Notes: generated from the sequence alone by a model not told the origin. Numbered from the stretch's first letter, positions 1 to 10,342 are shown. The stretch is 64,000 nucleotides of DNA from Bacteroides sp. 51 (GCF_010500965.1 NZ_QVMI01000004.1:1-64000), one strand, 5' to 3'. Numbers and translations: made by a program.

Positions 1-80
1 TGTAGGGGCGGTTCGCGAACCGCCCGAAAATGGTTTCCTGTGTATTCTGGGCATTGGGCGGTTCGCGAACCGCCCCTACA
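1..80. repeat. Nested palindromic inverted repeat
   Basis: Two copies of the perfect 20-base palindrome GGGCGGTTCGCGAACCGCCC lie at about 6-25 and 56-75. The outer flanks TGTAG and CTACA make the whole 80-base block a longer inverted repeat with 25-base arms and a 30-base spacer. It sits downstream of the GH3 gene. This is the form of a REP-like or miniature non-autonomous element. No coding content is seen. Confidence 0.8.
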
Positions 81-147
81 GTAAATCACTCCTTTCCATT
101 CCATTTTACACCAATCATAACCAGTCGGATTATTTAAACAACTCCAA

Positions 148-2481
148 TCAGCGTAGAGTCAACCGGGTAGTCTTCACCGCCCTGCTGTTTCCACCAATCA
201 TGATATCGAAATCTCCCGGTTCGGCCACGTAGTTAAGATCATAATCATAGAAGCTCAACAAACCGGGAGTGATTTCAAAGGAAATCGTTTTGCTTTCACC
301 GGCTTTGAGGAAAACCTTTTCGAAACCCTTCAGCTCCTTTACGGGACGGGTGATACTTCCTACCAGATCGCGGATATAGAGTTGTGCCACTTCTGCCCCA
401 TCATACTTACCGGTATTAGTAACCGTTACCGAAGCAACGACAGACCCATTATGCTCCATAGAGGGAGTACTCAAGGCAATGTCACTGTATTGGAACGTAG
501 TATATGACAGGCCGTAACCGAACGGGTACAACGGATCATTATCGACATCCAGGTAGTTGCTGCGGAATTTCTGGAACCACTTGCCTTCCTTCAACGGGCG
601 TCCCGTGTTCTTGTGATTATAGAACAAAGGTATCTGGCCTACGTTCTTCGGAAAAGTCATGGTTAGTTTACCGCTAGGGTTCACATCACCAAACAGTACA
701 TCGGCAATAGCATAGGCTGTTTCACTTCCGCCAAACCAAACATTGAGAATGGCAGGCACGTTTTCCTGTTCCCAGTTCAGCGTCAAAGGGCGCCCGGTAA
801 ACAAGGTCAATACGACAGGCTTCCCGGTTTTTAGCAAGGCCTCCAATAGCGTCCGCTGTACATCGGGCATGTTAAGATTCGTGCGGCTTGAACTTTCACC
901 ACTCATCTCGGAAGACTCACCCAACGCGGCAACGATAACATCTGCACCGGCGGCTACTTTCAAAGCCTCGTCCAGCATTTCCTGATCTGTCCGGTTATCG
1001 CGGTTCAGGGAACGCCCGAACATGGTGGCATGTTCTTCGTACACTGCATCACTAATCAGGTTGCTACCCTTGGCATACGTGACGTTTACTTTGCCTGCCA
1101 AGACTTCTTTCAACCCTTCGTATACAGAAGGATAATCGTTAAGGCGTGCAGCTACGCTCCATGTGCCGGGCATATTGCTACGGGTATTCGCCAACGGACC
1201 GATAACGGCAACCGTACCTTGTTTCTTCAAAGGGAGCAGGGGTGCCGCAGAGGACCCCGGCGTTGTACTGCTGTTTTTCAACAACACAAAGCTCTCGCCT
1301 GCAATCTTGCGTGCAGCCTGGCGGTGTTCTTTCGTGAAAATATCGCGTGCAGGACGTTTCAAATCGCAGTATTTATAAGGATCATCGAACAAGCCTAATT
1401 TGTATTTGGCTTCGAGCATACGGCGGCAAGCCGTATTTAAGGTTTCGATGCTCACTTTGCCTTCGTCTATGGATTTCTTTAGGGTGCCTACAAAACCTTC
1501 GCTTACCATATCCATATCTATGCCTGCATTCAGTGCACGGGCAGAAACGGTTTGCAGGTCGCCGATTCCATGCTCGATCATTTCGGAGATACCGGTATAA
1601 TCGGTTACCACGAAGCCATCGAAGCCCCATTGGTTACGCAGTACGTCGGTCATCAGCCATTTGTTGGCTGTGGCGGGTACACCATCTACTTCATTGAAAG
1701 AAGCCATAGCGCTACCGGCACCGGCTTTTACGGCTGCTTCATAGGGATACATATATTCATTGAACATACGGTTGCGACTCATATCGACGGTATTGTAATC
1801 GCGACCGGCCTCTCCGGCACCATACAGTGCAAAGTGTTTGAAGCAGGCCATGATTTCATCGTTGCGGCCGAGTTGATTGTTCAAGTCGGCACCCTGATAG
1901 CCCAACACCATGGCTTTGGCGATGGCACCACCCAGGAAAGGGTCTTCCCCACTCCCCTCGCTAACACGTCCCCAACGCGGGTCACGGCTGATATCCAGCA
2001 TGGGGCTGAATGTCCAGGAGATACCGTCGGCGCTGGCTTCGATGGCAGCAATGCGGGCAGACTGCTCAATGGCTGCCATATCCCAGGAACAGGAAAGTCC
2101 CAATGGAATAGGAAAAATGGTTTCGTAGCCGTGGATAACGTCCATACCGAAGATTAACGGAATGCCCAAGCGGGAATTCTCTACCGCGAGTTTCTGTACG
2201 TCGCGTATCTTCTCCACACCTTTGAGGTTGAAAAGTCCACCGACAAGACCTTGTTCTATCTTCCGGGCCACATCACTGCTTTTTGCCTGTCCGGTGGTGA
2301 TTTCACCTGAAACAGGAAGGTTGAGTTGGCCTATTTTCTCTTCTATGGTCATTTTATCCATCAACTCTGTGATGAACTTATCCATCTCCTGCGGCGAACG
2401 TTTGGAGGTGTCCTTTCCTGCGACCGAGGTCACAGTGAGGGTGGATAAAGATATAGTGATGAATAATGCGAATGTTTTCAT
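148..2481 (-). CDS. Secreted glycoside hydrolase family 3 (beta-glucosidase BglX type)
   Basis: A 777-residue GH3 enzyme that cleaves terminal beta-linked sugars, probably in the periplasm on oligosaccharides imported by the adjacent SusCD pair. The N-terminal TIM barrel carries FGMDVIHGY, KHFALYGAGEAGRDY and VVTDYTGI, the last holding the expected Asp nucleophile. The second domain has ALGESSEMSGESSSR, with candidate acid/base Glu, and a C-terminal fibronectin-III-like domain closes the protein. The start is placed at MKTFALFITISLS, which begins a signal peptide; 35 further upstream codons are open but are low-complexity and run through a palindrome. It is the last gene of the sensor-SusC-SusD-GH3 cluster. 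The exact linkage specificity cannot be read from sequence. Confidence 0.93.
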   Translation of the reverse strand: MKTFALFITISLSTLTVTSVAGKDTSKRSPQEMDKFITELMDKMTIEEKIGQLNLPVSGEITTGQAKSSDVARKIEQGLVGGLFNLKGVEKIRDVQKLAVENSRLGIPLIFGMDVIHGYETIFPIPLGLSCSWDMAAIEQSARIAAIEASADGISWTFSPMLDISRDPRWGRVSEGSGEDPFLGGAIAKAMVLGYQGADLNNQLGRNDEIMACFKHFALYGAGEAGRDYNTVDMSRNRMFNEYMYPYEAAVKAGAGSAMASFNEVDGVPATANKWLMTDVLRNQWGFDGFVVTDYTGISEMIEHGIGDLQTVSARALNAGIDMDMVSEGFVGTLKKSIDEGKVSIETLNTACRRMLEAKYKLGLFDDPYKYCDLKRPARDIFTKEHRQAARKIAGESFVLLKNSSTTPGSSAAPLLPLKKQGTVAVIGPLANTRSNMPGTWSVAARLNDYPSVYEGLKEVLAGKVNVTYAKGSNLISDAVYEEHATMFGRSLNRDNRTDQEMLDEALKVAAGADVIVAALGESSEMSGESSSRTNLNMPDVQRTLLEALLKTGKPVVLTLFTGRPLTLNWEQENVPAILNVWFGGSETAYAIADVLFGDVNPSGKLTMTFPKNVGQIPLFYNHKNTGRPLKEGKWFQKFRSNYLDVDNDPLYPFGYGLSYTTFQYSDIALSTPSMEHNGSVVASVTVTNTGKYDGAEVAQLYIRDLVGSITRPVKELKGFEKVFLKAGESKTISFEITPGLLSFYDYDLNYVAEPGDFDIMIGGNSRAVKTTRLTLR

Positions 2482-2532
2482 AATTATGGATGCAATTAAT
2501 TTATAACGAACGTTGTTTGACTTATATCGCGT

Positions 2533-2571
2533 AGCAACTCCCTTCCCTCCTCGGGAAGGAGGGGAATTGCT
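2533..2571. repeat. Imperfect palindrome between susD and GH3 genes
   Basis: The arms begin AGCAACTCCCTTCC and end GGGGAATTGCT and pair imperfectly around a short loop. It lies in the 169-base gap between the SusD stop and the GH3 start, just upstream of the signal-peptide start. It may form an RNA hairpin that alters expression of the enzyme relative to SusCD, or may be a dispersed repeat. A second G+C-rich hairpin-like stretch (GGCAGCGG / CCGCCCGCC) follows at about 2627-2652. Confidence 0.5.
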
Positions 2572-2650
2572 GCGCTGTCTCAACACAGAAAACTTAACAG
2601 CCTTGAGGTTCTAGGGGTATGAACCCTGGCAGCGGCACCTTGCCGCCCGC

Positions 2651-4117
2651 CTATTCGTCTTTGGGATCGAGTAATAGATCGGGAATCTGAGTATATTGGT
2701 TGAAAGGAAGCGGTAGGTATTGTTTATCTTCGCTCCAGCCCTCCAATGCAGTCTTTGCCAAACCTGTGCGGCAAAGGTCGTTATAGCGTTCGCCCCATTC
2801 ACAAACCAGTTCCATGCGACGCTCGTCCATAACCTGTTCAAACGTTACATTAGTCAACTCAGGCATTTTGGCGCGTCTTCTCACCTCATTAAACGGAGCA
2901 TCTCCACTTTTGCCATTCTTAATCTTAGCCTCCGCGTTCATCAGCAACACATCAGCATAACGAAAGATACGTGGATTGTTGTTCGTTCCATACTTTGTAC
3001 GTCCTTCAGTCATCTGAGTAGACGGCGTATACGCTTTACCATTCCAGCAATCTGCATTATTCGGGTTGGCTTGCGGCTTGATATAATCGCCATCAGGCGT
3101 TGTCGAATCGGCAAATAAGAAAGAAGTAGTGGCACGTATCGTTTCTCCGCGAGCATACGCCCAATCACGGAAAGATTTCAGGATACCGCAATCGCCCCAA
3201 CCATTTATGTTGCTACCCGAGTTCTGAGGACCCTGACAAACAAACCATTGGTCCGCATCAATCAAATCGCCGGTAGAATTACCAAAATCAGTCAGTTGAC
3301 ATTCAAAGATAGACTCGTCGCACAGCTTTCCCGGAATCTTCCACAATTGATAATAATCCGGATAAAGCGAGAAACCACCATTCTTAATGATATCATCTGT
3401 CAACTCTTCCACCTTAGCATAGTTCCCTTCGTTCAGGTGAATCTTTGCAGCCAGGGTTGCAGCCGAAAAAGCAGTTACAGCACCTATATGTGTATTCTGG
3501 TTCGGACGAACACGCGGCATATTGTCCATGCCGTACTGTAAATCTTCCAATGCATATTTATTAACCGCACTGATCGTAGAACGGCTCAGGTCAACCTGAT
3601 TGTTATCGCGAAGAATAGTCACCGGACCGAAAGCCTGAACCAAGCGATAATACGCATACGCACGCATAAACATCACCTCACCCCGATATGCCTTGTAGTT
3701 CTTCATATCATTATCGTTCGTGATATTCTCGGCATACAAATCCAACGTCTCTATGGCCGAATTGGCCACCTTGATGATGTTGTAGTATTGCTTCCAGATT
3801 TCGTCAAATCCCCAGAAAGAATCGTTGTACTTGTAGATCATTAAATTATAATAATCGCTGCCATTGAACTGGCCGCTGAAGACATCCTGGTCGCGGATTG
3901 TGGTAATTTCCCAGATCACCCAGTGCATGCCACTGGTTCGTATCTTTGCATATACACCGGATACCGGCTGGTACATGTTACTCATATTCGTATAGTCCAC
4001 CTTCTCTTCGGGCACTTTGCCTTCGGGCTCTTTGTCGAGGAAATCATTACACGACGTAAATGATAATACCATCAAAGCAGACATTACATATATTAAAGGT
4101 CTTATTAAAGCTTTCAT
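2651..4117 (-). CDS. SusD/RagB-family outer-membrane nutrient-binding lipoprotein
   Basis: A 488-residue surface lipoprotein that caps its partner SusC transporter and binds glycan. It has a signal peptide with a lipobox ending in Cys (LSFTSCNDFLDKEPEG) and the usual SusD start motif DFLDKEPEG. TPR-like helical segments follow (for example GEVMFMRAYAYYRLVQAFGPV), then a C-terminal RagB/SusD domain with RIFRYADVLLMNAEAK and VMDERRMELVCEWGERYNDL. Length is normal for the family. It starts 27 bases after the SusC stop, so the two are co-transcribed. Confidence 0.96.
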   Translation of the reverse strand: MKALIRPLIYVMSALMVLSFTSCNDFLDKEPEGKVPEEKVDYTNMSNMYQPVSGVYAKIRTSGMHWVIWEITTIRDQDVFSGQFNGSDYYNLMIYKYNDSFWGFDEIWKQYYNIIKVANSAIETLDLYAENITNDNDMKNYKAYRGEVMFMRAYAYYRLVQAFGPVTILRDNNQVDLSRSTISAVNKYALEDLQYGMDNMPRVRPNQNTHIGAVTAFSAATLAAKIHLNEGNYAKVEELTDDIIKNGGFSLYPDYYQLWKIPGKLCDESIFECQLTDFGNSTGDLIDADQWFVCQGPQNSGSNINGWGDCGILKSFRDWAYARGETIRATTSFLFADSTTPDGDYIKPQANPNNADCWNGKAYTPSTQMTEGRTKYGTNNNPRIFRYADVLLMNAEAKIKNGKSGDAPFNEVRRRAKMPELTNVTFEQVMDERRMELVCEWGERYNDLCRTGLAKTALEGWSEDKQYLPLPFNQYTQIPDLLLDPKDE

Positions 4118-4144
4118 TATATCTAATTTTTAGTGTGTTATAGT

Positions 4145-7100
4145 TTAGAAATCAATTCTCACGCCAAATGTGTAGGTCGATGTCAATGGATATACTTCTG
4201 TATCCCAACCCTGGCTGTCAGACAATTCCGGAGAGAACGAATTGGCCGAGAATGATGTGAACGGACGATCGGCCGTGAAGCTCAAGCGGAGTCCGGGCAT
4301 AACGTAGCCACCCATTCTGAGGTTGCGGAATGTATATCCCAACGTAATGTTCTGGATGCGGAAGAAATCGGCATCTTCTACAAAGTACGAGCTGTATTTC
4401 TGGTCGCTAACATTCCATGACTTCAGCAGACCGGCAGCCGACGGATCAGAGTTTGTTGATCCCGGACCAGTCCAACGATTGTCATATTGAGCCTTGTCGA
4501 AGTTATAATTCTGCGATGAATAACGGAGCGCACGTTTGCGGTTGAACATCTGAGCACCAGTCTGTCCGTAAGTCGTTAACTGGAAGTCAAGGTTCTTGTA
4601 ATTCAGCCCCAGGTTGAAGCCGTAAGTAAAATTAGGAATATACGAACCTAAAGTTGTACGGTCGTTACCATCGAGAATGTTATTACCATCGAGGTCGGCA
4701 TATTTCAAGTCGCCCGGTACGCAACCGTTAGCCACTGCGATAGGATCGGCAGCAATTTCTTCGTCTGTCTGATACACACCGATCATCTTGAAACCATAGA
4801 AAGAGTTCATTTCTTTACCCACAAGGTTAACGGTTTTTCCACCTTTGATGATGCTGTTACCGTTCAGGTCTTTCACACGGTTTCTTAATGTCGAGATGTT
4901 GGCTCCGATATGGTATGTAAAGTCTTTACCAATCTTATCACTCCAGTTCGCACTCACGTCGATACCCGAGTTAAGGATCTTACCGTAGTTGCCGGCAAGA
5001 GTCGTAGTACTGAACGGAAGAAGCGGAGAAATTACAGCATTGTTCGTCATGCGGTGGAAGTAATCGAAATCAATATTCAACCGGTTGTTCAGTGTGATGA
5101 AGTTGAAACCGGCGTTCCACTCTTCTACCACTTCCCACTTCAACCAACTGAAATATGTGCTGTTCTGGAAACCGGCAATGGTAGTATTACCAAATACGCC
5201 CGATGCACCATTACCAGTTGCAATTGAAGCAAAACCATCGCTTGCTTTCACTGCATCATTACCCAGTTTACCCCAGCTTGCACGTACTTTCAGGAAGTCG
5301 GCCCATTTCTGGTTCTTCATAAACGGCTCTTCCGAGAGCACCCAGGCAGCACCTACAGAGGGGAAGTAACCCCAGTTTTCCTGATATTTGCTGGAACCGT
5401 CGGCACGCATGGTAAACATTAACAAGTATTTATCGTCAAAGTTGTAGTTCAACCGGGCAAAGTAAGAAAGACCACGATAGCAATATCCATCATCGGTTAC
5501 GGTAGCACCGGTTGCATCACCATTCTTAATATACCAATACTCATCAGCACCGTCGGGCACATTGCTTGCCTTTCCTTCGAAATAACGCCATTGCTCCTGA
5601 CGCATAGAATAACCCGCCATAGCGCCGAATTTATGCTTGCCCCATTGGTCATTGTAGGTCAACGTATTATCCCAGATATAGTTATAGTACTTGTTCTCGG
5701 TTTTCTTCAACTGAGTGGTGGCCGATTGCTGCCAACTGCTCACATAATACGCCGGAGTAAACTCACGACCCTGAGAAGAAAGGAAGCTATACGAATAGTT
5801 TGTTCTGAAATTCAGCTTGCTGGGAATAAAATCCACCTGAGCATAAAAGTTGCTCAATACCTGGTAATTCTCTTTGCTCGAGTCGAAGTACTCGGCCGCT
5901 GCAATCGGATTATGGAAGTTGGATGAATATCCAACAGCATCCGGAGAACCATACTTGGTAGGGAATCCTTTCTCGTTCGTCTCATCATAAAGCGCTACGA
6001 TGGGAGGACAGTTGAAGGCTTTCTGCCAGGCTGTATTGTTGGGCACTTGTTGGGTCGAATTACTGAACACGCCGCTGAAACCTACTTTCAGCCAGTTTGT
6101 AGCATCAAAGTCTACAGAACTGCGAAGGTTGAAACGCTTGTAATTGTTATCAACATCCATAATACCATCCTGGAACAAATAGCTTGTACCAATAGAATAA
6201 ACAGCCTTATCGGAACCTCCGTTTATATTCAAGCTGTGGTTTGTCATAACAGCAGTGCGCAGAAGCTGGTCATACCAGTCGTTATCGGCTCCGAATGTCC
6301 AGTTGTGGAAATCAGAATCAGCATAACTGCCACCATATTTGTCGATGGATTGTTTGAAGTGTGACTGATATGCATCATAATTTCCTTCCAGCATCATCGT
6401 AGCATATTCGTACGCATTACAAAGTTCAAGCACATTGGATGCTTTCTGAATACCTACATAACCATCATACGAGATTTGTGTCTTTTGGTTGCGGGAACCT
6501 TTCTTTGTAGTAATCAAAACCACCCCATTTGCAGCGCGTACACCATAGATAGCGGCTGCCGAAGCATCTTTCAGAATGGTCATTTCCTGAATATCTGCAT
6601 TATTAAGGAAGTTGATGTTGTCGTAGAACATACCATCGACTACAAACAACGGCTTGCTATCGGAAAATGAACCAACCCCACGGATTTGCACGATAGGACC
6701 TTCGCCCGGAGCACCGTTGTTGATTACGTTAACACCGGCAACTTTTCCCTGGAGGGCAGCCATGGGCGATGATGATGGGATGGCCGTGAGCGCCTCACCT
6801 TTTACTACGGTGATCGGTGCCGTCAGGTCCTTGGCTTTTGCCGATCCGTAACCGATGACAACGATTTCCTCCAGTTGTTGCGAGTCTTCTTTCAATACTA
6901 CGTTGATTACCGAACGTCCGTTTATGTTTATATTCTGGGGCAACATACCTATATAACTGATGGTAAGTGTTGCACTTCCCTCTACATTATTTAATGTGTA
7001 TTTTCCATCTAAATCGGTAACCACCCCGTTTTGTGTACCTTGTACCAGAATGGATACGCCGATCAGTGGTTCACCCGATGTATCGGTTACGGTACCCGTT

Positions 7101-7210
7101 ACTGTTTTTGTTTGAGAGAATGCCGGCATTGTAACCAATAGCAAGCACGCCATTAAGAATAGGCTTTTAAGCCGTAAGGCTCTTTTCAGAAGATGTGTTT
7201 TACTCTTCAT
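4145..7210 (-). CDS. SusC/RagA-family TonB-linked outer-membrane transporter
   Basis: A 1,021-residue TonB-dependent beta-barrel that imports oligosaccharides with its SusD partner. Residues 1-32 form a signal peptide (LLLVTMPAFSQ). A carboxypeptidase-regulatory-like domain follows at about 35-115 (GTVTDTSGEPLIGVSI), then the TonB plug at about 120-235 with the family motif LKDASAAAIYGVRAANGV. The rest is barrel, ending in TFGVRIDF with the terminal Phe expected of outer-membrane barrels. No N-terminal STN domain is seen, so it is unlikely to signal to an anti-sigma factor; control more likely comes from the adjacent sensor-regulator. Its promoter is at 7285-7317. Confidence 0.96.
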   Translation of the reverse strand: MKSKTHLLKRALRLKSLFLMACLLLVTMPAFSQTKTVTGTVTDTSGEPLIGVSILVQGTQNGVVTDLDGKYTLNNVEGSATLTISYIGMLPQNININGRSVINVVLKEDSQQLEEIVVIGYGSAKAKDLTAPITVVKGEALTAIPSSSPMAALQGKVAGVNVINNGAPGEGPIVQIRGVGSFSDSKPLFVVDGMFYDNINFLNNADIQEMTILKDASAAAIYGVRAANGVVLITTKKGSRNQKTQISYDGYVGIQKASNVLELCNAYEYATMMLEGNYDAYQSHFKQSIDKYGGSYADSDFHNWTFGADNDWYDQLLRTAVMTNHSLNINGGSDKAVYSIGTSYLFQDGIMDVDNNYKRFNLRSSVDFDATNWLKVGFSGVFSNSTQQVPNNTAWQKAFNCPPIVALYDETNEKGFPTKYGSPDAVGYSSNFHNPIAAAEYFDSSKENYQVLSNFYAQVDFIPSKLNFRTNYSYSFLSSQGREFTPAYYVSSWQQSATTQLKKTENKYYNYIWDNTLTYNDQWGKHKFGAMAGYSMRQEQWRYFEGKASNVPDGADEYWYIKNGDATGATVTDDGYCYRGLSYFARLNYNFDDKYLLMFTMRADGSSKYQENWGYFPSVGAAWVLSEEPFMKNQKWADFLKVRASWGKLGNDAVKASDGFASIATGNGASGVFGNTTIAGFQNSTYFSWLKWEVVEEWNAGFNFITLNNRLNIDFDYFHRMTNNAVISPLLPFSTTTLAGNYGKILNSGIDVSANWSDKIGKDFTYHIGANISTLRNRVKDLNGNSIIKGGKTVNLVGKEMNSFYGFKMIGVYQTDEEIAADPIAVANGCVPGDLKYADLDGNNILDGNDRTTLGSYIPNFTYGFNLGLNYKNLDFQLTTYGQTGAQMFNRKRALRYSSQNYNFDKAQYDNRWTGPGSTNSDPSAAGLLKSWNVSDQKYSSYFVEDADFFRIQNITLGYTFRNLRMGGYVMPGLRLSFTADRPFTSFSANSFSPELSDSQGWDTEVYPLTSTYTFGVRIDF

Positions 7211-7284
7211 CGCATTAAATTTTTAGTGGATAACTAGTTTACATTGATCTTTAGCGCTGCGCAGTGCTTCATTCAACTTGAAAA

Positions 7285-7317
7285 CAAATATATGGATTTC
7301 GATAGGTAGAGGGCAAA
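7285..7317 (-). promoter_or_regulatory. Bacteroidetes-type promoter for susCD-GH3 operon
   Basis: On the minus strand a TATATTTG -7 box (7285-7292) lies 21 bases downstream of a TTTG -33 element (7314-7317). Both sequence and spacing match the Bacteroidetes primary sigma-factor consensus (TTTG, 19-21 bases, TAnnTTTG). Transcription would start near 7278, giving a leader of about 70 bases before SusC. Confidence 0.75.
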
Positions 7318-7408
7318 AAAATGTATTCACCAACAATACATATCGTCGATATTTAACAAAATAAGTAACTACTCAATTAGTACTCAAACTCTGCTAAGTA
7401 ATTGTAAA

Positions 7409-10201
7409 TCAAATGACACCTAAGAAAAAGTCGTTCAGATTTTGTGTTGGCTTCAAGTCTAATTTCTTACGAAGGCGGTAGCGATTGTTTTCGACTGCAC
7501 GTACGGAAAGGTTCATCAGCGAAGCAATATCCTTAGTATCCATGTTTAGTTTCAAACAAGCGCAAAGTCGTAAATCGTTGTTGGTGAGTTGTGGGTAACT
7601 TTCCTTCAGTGTTCTGAAGAAGTTATGATGTTTTTGTTCGAATTTGATAAGAAACATTTTCCAATCATCCTCCGTATCCAAGTTGTTGGCCAGCAGATTG
7701 TTTATTTTCTGATAAAGAGGAAGCAAGGATCTTTGAGTGTTTTTGGCGCTGATCTCATCTATCATCTCCTTTATTTTCAGAATAAGTTCGTTCTTGCGGA
7801 TGATAAACGAGGTTTGAGTAAACATTTCCGCATTCTTTTCCTCTATTTCATTCTGAAGCTGCTCGTTCATCAGGCGCAGATGCTTATTTTGCAAACGTCT
7901 TTTCATAAACCAAAAGGTGGCAAATAAAGTAAACGCAACGATCAGGCAACAAGTAAGATACCACCAGACGGTGTTATACCAAGGGGGAAGTATTTCAAAG
8001 TTGATAATAGCATCGGACGAATAATTGTTCAGTTCATCTGTCGTACGGAGGCGCAACGTGTAGTTACCCTGCGGCAAACGAGCATAGGAGATGCTGTTGC
8101 GTTGCTCTGGCTGGCTCCAGACATTGTCTACGCCTTCCAACAGGTATTCTACAAACAAGTTATTAGCAAAAGCATTGTTGACGGAGAAACCTACCGTAAC
8201 CGTATTATCTCTATACGGAATCTGAATGCGCTTAGCCAGGTTGGCATAACCGTCGTTCAGATCCCTTCCGGCATGCATATATTCAAGATTAGGCGGAATG
8301 AGCTGTACAATCTGGCGCTTACTCTGACGGGAGTTATGGAGAATGAACCCTACATCCAGACAAATCAGTGATAGCGAATCATCCAGTACGGAAATGTTTT
8401 CAGAAGCTGTAACAAGCGACAGATTGTCCGTTTCTACTTTGTACGCCTCATTTATACGCGCAATGTAACCATCGTAAAAGAAACGATAAACAGACGTTCC
8501 CGTGATGGCCCAGTTTTCTTCACTGTTAATGGGTATGATACGTTTCAGATCGGTCACATTCTCGAAACACTGATTCAGAAGAGGATCAAGTTGCAGATTG
8601 TCGTTGCTTTCATTATATGTATAAAGGCGATTGTTTCCTAGAAAAATGATACGCCCGCTCGACTTAAAAACCTGAAGATGCTCAGGAAGTGTCTCGTCAT
8701 TCTCGCATCCGTAATAAGTATAGTAACGGAAAGCATCCAGGTCTTCATTCAACCGGCATTTATACACCCCTCGCCTCACGGTTTCCAACCAGATGTTACC
8801 CAAATGGTCTATTTCCACATCATAGATAGGGTCTGTAATTTGCCGCATGACATTTATCTTCCCGGTTTCCTTATTTACAATATTAACCTCTTTATACGTA
8901 ACAATAATATCCACTTTCTTTCCGTTAATGGTGGCTTCCAATGTGCGGAATACTCCACTGTCTACCCGATACGGCTGTCGGATTCTGAAATCAGGGAGGA
9001 TTTCAAGTAGTCCCTTGTTGTGGCAACAGAATAGTTTCCCATCTATCTGACTGAACGACCACACCTGCCCCTGCGTTCCTTCGATCAGCTTTAAGGAAGA
9101 ATACATTTCAAGATCACTCGTCTTCTCTCCCGGCGTATAGTAAACACCCTGATTCGTGCCTACCAACAGATATCCGTTCCATAATGTGGCGGCATATACC
9201 GAACTGGAATTGCCGTCTACAGCGCGGTAGTAACTCAATCCGTCTGTATAGCGGATATAGGCAAGGCCACGATCCATAGCTATCCATATGTTATTACTTT
9301 TATCTTCGTATAAAGACAGAATCGTATTATTCTGCAAAGAATTAGTTGCATCAAAATGATTGAGTATATTTCCGTGAATATCAACTTCATAGATCCCGTT
9401 CAAAAGTGTTCCTAAATAATATGTGTTGCGTTTGGCACAATAAACACCACAGTTCAGTTCCAATCCGTTTAAATGACGGGAAAGAGTGTTATTCCAGGGG
9501 ATAAAACTTTTTTTATCGTATATATATATTTCGCCTGTGGAAGTACCGATTAAGTAACGATCGTCTCCATAAGGCAAAATGACACGGGTGGTGGTTCCAT
9601 TCAGGAATTCGCTGCCTTCATTTTTACTCAACCGTCCGTCGTTAAGTTGGTAGAGAGGACCATGCATTTCTTGTACCCAATACTCGTCCCGCAGTTTCAC
9701 CAACAGCATAAAGCCCCTAGGGGTAGTTAACCGTTCGATGGTATCTTGATAATAAACATAAATATTAGTGAAGGACTGGAAATAGACTCTATCTCCATCT
9801 ATCCAAACACGCCAGATACTTTCATTATCAAGGCTTTTAGGAGGAAGTAAATCTTTTAAAGAAGTGTATTTCAACCCACCCGACTGATCCCTGTCCCAGC
9901 GTCCGAACTCATCCGAACCACCGGTATAGATGGTATGATGAGACTCTACCGCCAGAGCACGTACAATAGGAGAGTTGGGTATTGAATAAAGTTTCCATCC
10001 CATGCCATCCGATTCAAGTAAACCGATGTCATTGCCAAAATACATAACGCCTTTTTCGTCCTGCCCAATAGACCAGTTCTTACTGGCTGCATGATATTTA
10101 TCGCGAGCATAGTTGATGACATAAGGCTTTTGATTTGCTAAAGAATAGCATGCCGCCAACAAGGACAAACAAAATAAAAACAAGTGTCTTTGAAGGTTCA
10201 T
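7409..10201 (-). CDS. Membrane sensor-regulator: beta-propeller, Y_Y_Y and LuxR-type HTH
   Basis: A 930-residue one-piece sensor and transcription factor that probably controls the susCD-GH3 genes next to it. After a signal peptide it has two-component-regulator-propeller repeats (ILSLYEDKSNNIWIAMDRGL, NTYYLGTLLNGIYEVD). A Y_Y_Y domain follows near 665-765 (LPQGNYTLRLRTTDELNNYS), then one transmembrane helix (WWYLTCCLIVAFTLFATFWF) and a coiled coil. The C-terminal LuxR/GerE-type helix-turn-helix reads TKDIASLMNLSVRAVENNRY. There is no kinase, phosphoacceptor or receiver domain, so glycan sensing must reach the cytoplasmic HTH directly, as proposed for SusR-like regulators. It is transcribed in the same direction as susC with a 198-base gap. 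Confidence 0.9.
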   Translation of the reverse strand: MNLQRHLFLFCLSLLAACYSLANQKPYVINYARDKYHAASKNWSIGQDEKGVMYFGNDIGLLESDGMGWKLYSIPNSPIVRALAVESHHTIYTGGSDEFGRWDRDQSGGLKYTSLKDLLPPKSLDNESIWRVWIDGDRVYFQSFTNIYVYYQDTIERLTTPRGFMLLVKLRDEYWVQEMHGPLYQLNDGRLSKNEGSEFLNGTTTRVILPYGDDRYLIGTSTGEIYIYDKKSFIPWNNTLSRHLNGLELNCGVYCAKRNTYYLGTLLNGIYEVDIHGNILNHFDATNSLQNNTILSLYEDKSNNIWIAMDRGLAYIRYTDGLSYYRAVDGNSSSVYAATLWNGYLLVGTNQGVYYTPGEKTSDLEMYSSLKLIEGTQGQVWSFSQIDGKLFCCHNKGLLEILPDFRIRQPYRVDSGVFRTLEATINGKKVDIIVTYKEVNIVNKETGKINVMRQITDPIYDVEIDHLGNIWLETVRRGVYKCRLNEDLDAFRYYTYYGCENDETLPEHLQVFKSSGRIIFLGNNRLYTYNESNDNLQLDPLLNQCFENVTDLKRIIPINSEENWAITGTSVYRFFYDGYIARINEAYKVETDNLSLVTASENISVLDDSLSLICLDVGFILHNSRQSKRQIVQLIPPNLEYMHAGRDLNDGYANLAKRIQIPYRDNTVTVGFSVNNAFANNLFVEYLLEGVDNVWSQPEQRNSISYARLPQGNYTLRLRTTDELNNYSSDAIINFEILPPWYNTVWWYLTCCLIVAFTLFATFWFMKRRLQNKHLRLMNEQLQNEIEEKNAEMFTQTSFIIRKNELILKIKEMIDEISAKNTQRSLLPLYQKINNLLANNLDTEDDWKMFLIKFEQKHHNFFRTLKESYPQLTNNDLRLCACLKLNMDTKDIASLMNLSVRAVENNRYRLRKKLDLKPTQNLNDFFLGVI

Positions 10202-10241
10202 TATATAGTGATATAAGGTCTTTACTGGTATATTTCAATCA

Positions 10242-10249
10242 CAAATATA
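10242..10249 (-). promoter_or_regulatory. TAnnTTTG -7 box upstream of the sensor-regulator
   Basis: TATATTTG on the minus strand, 40 bases upstream of the regulator's ATG. No clear TTTG -33 element is seen at the expected distance, so the call rests on the -7 box and its location. Confidence 0.5.
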
Positions 10250-10342
10250 CATCGAATACTCCCTAAAGCCTCCGAATATTCGCTTTTTTTATAAGAAATG
10301 CCAATGAGAGTGAAAAAAAATCCCAGATATAAATTAATTGTA

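Noticed and set aside
1552-2157. A 201-codon rightward frame opposite the GH3 gene
   Set aside because: Antisense shadow of a well-supported enzyme with catalytic motifs; the translated sequence has no recognisable features.
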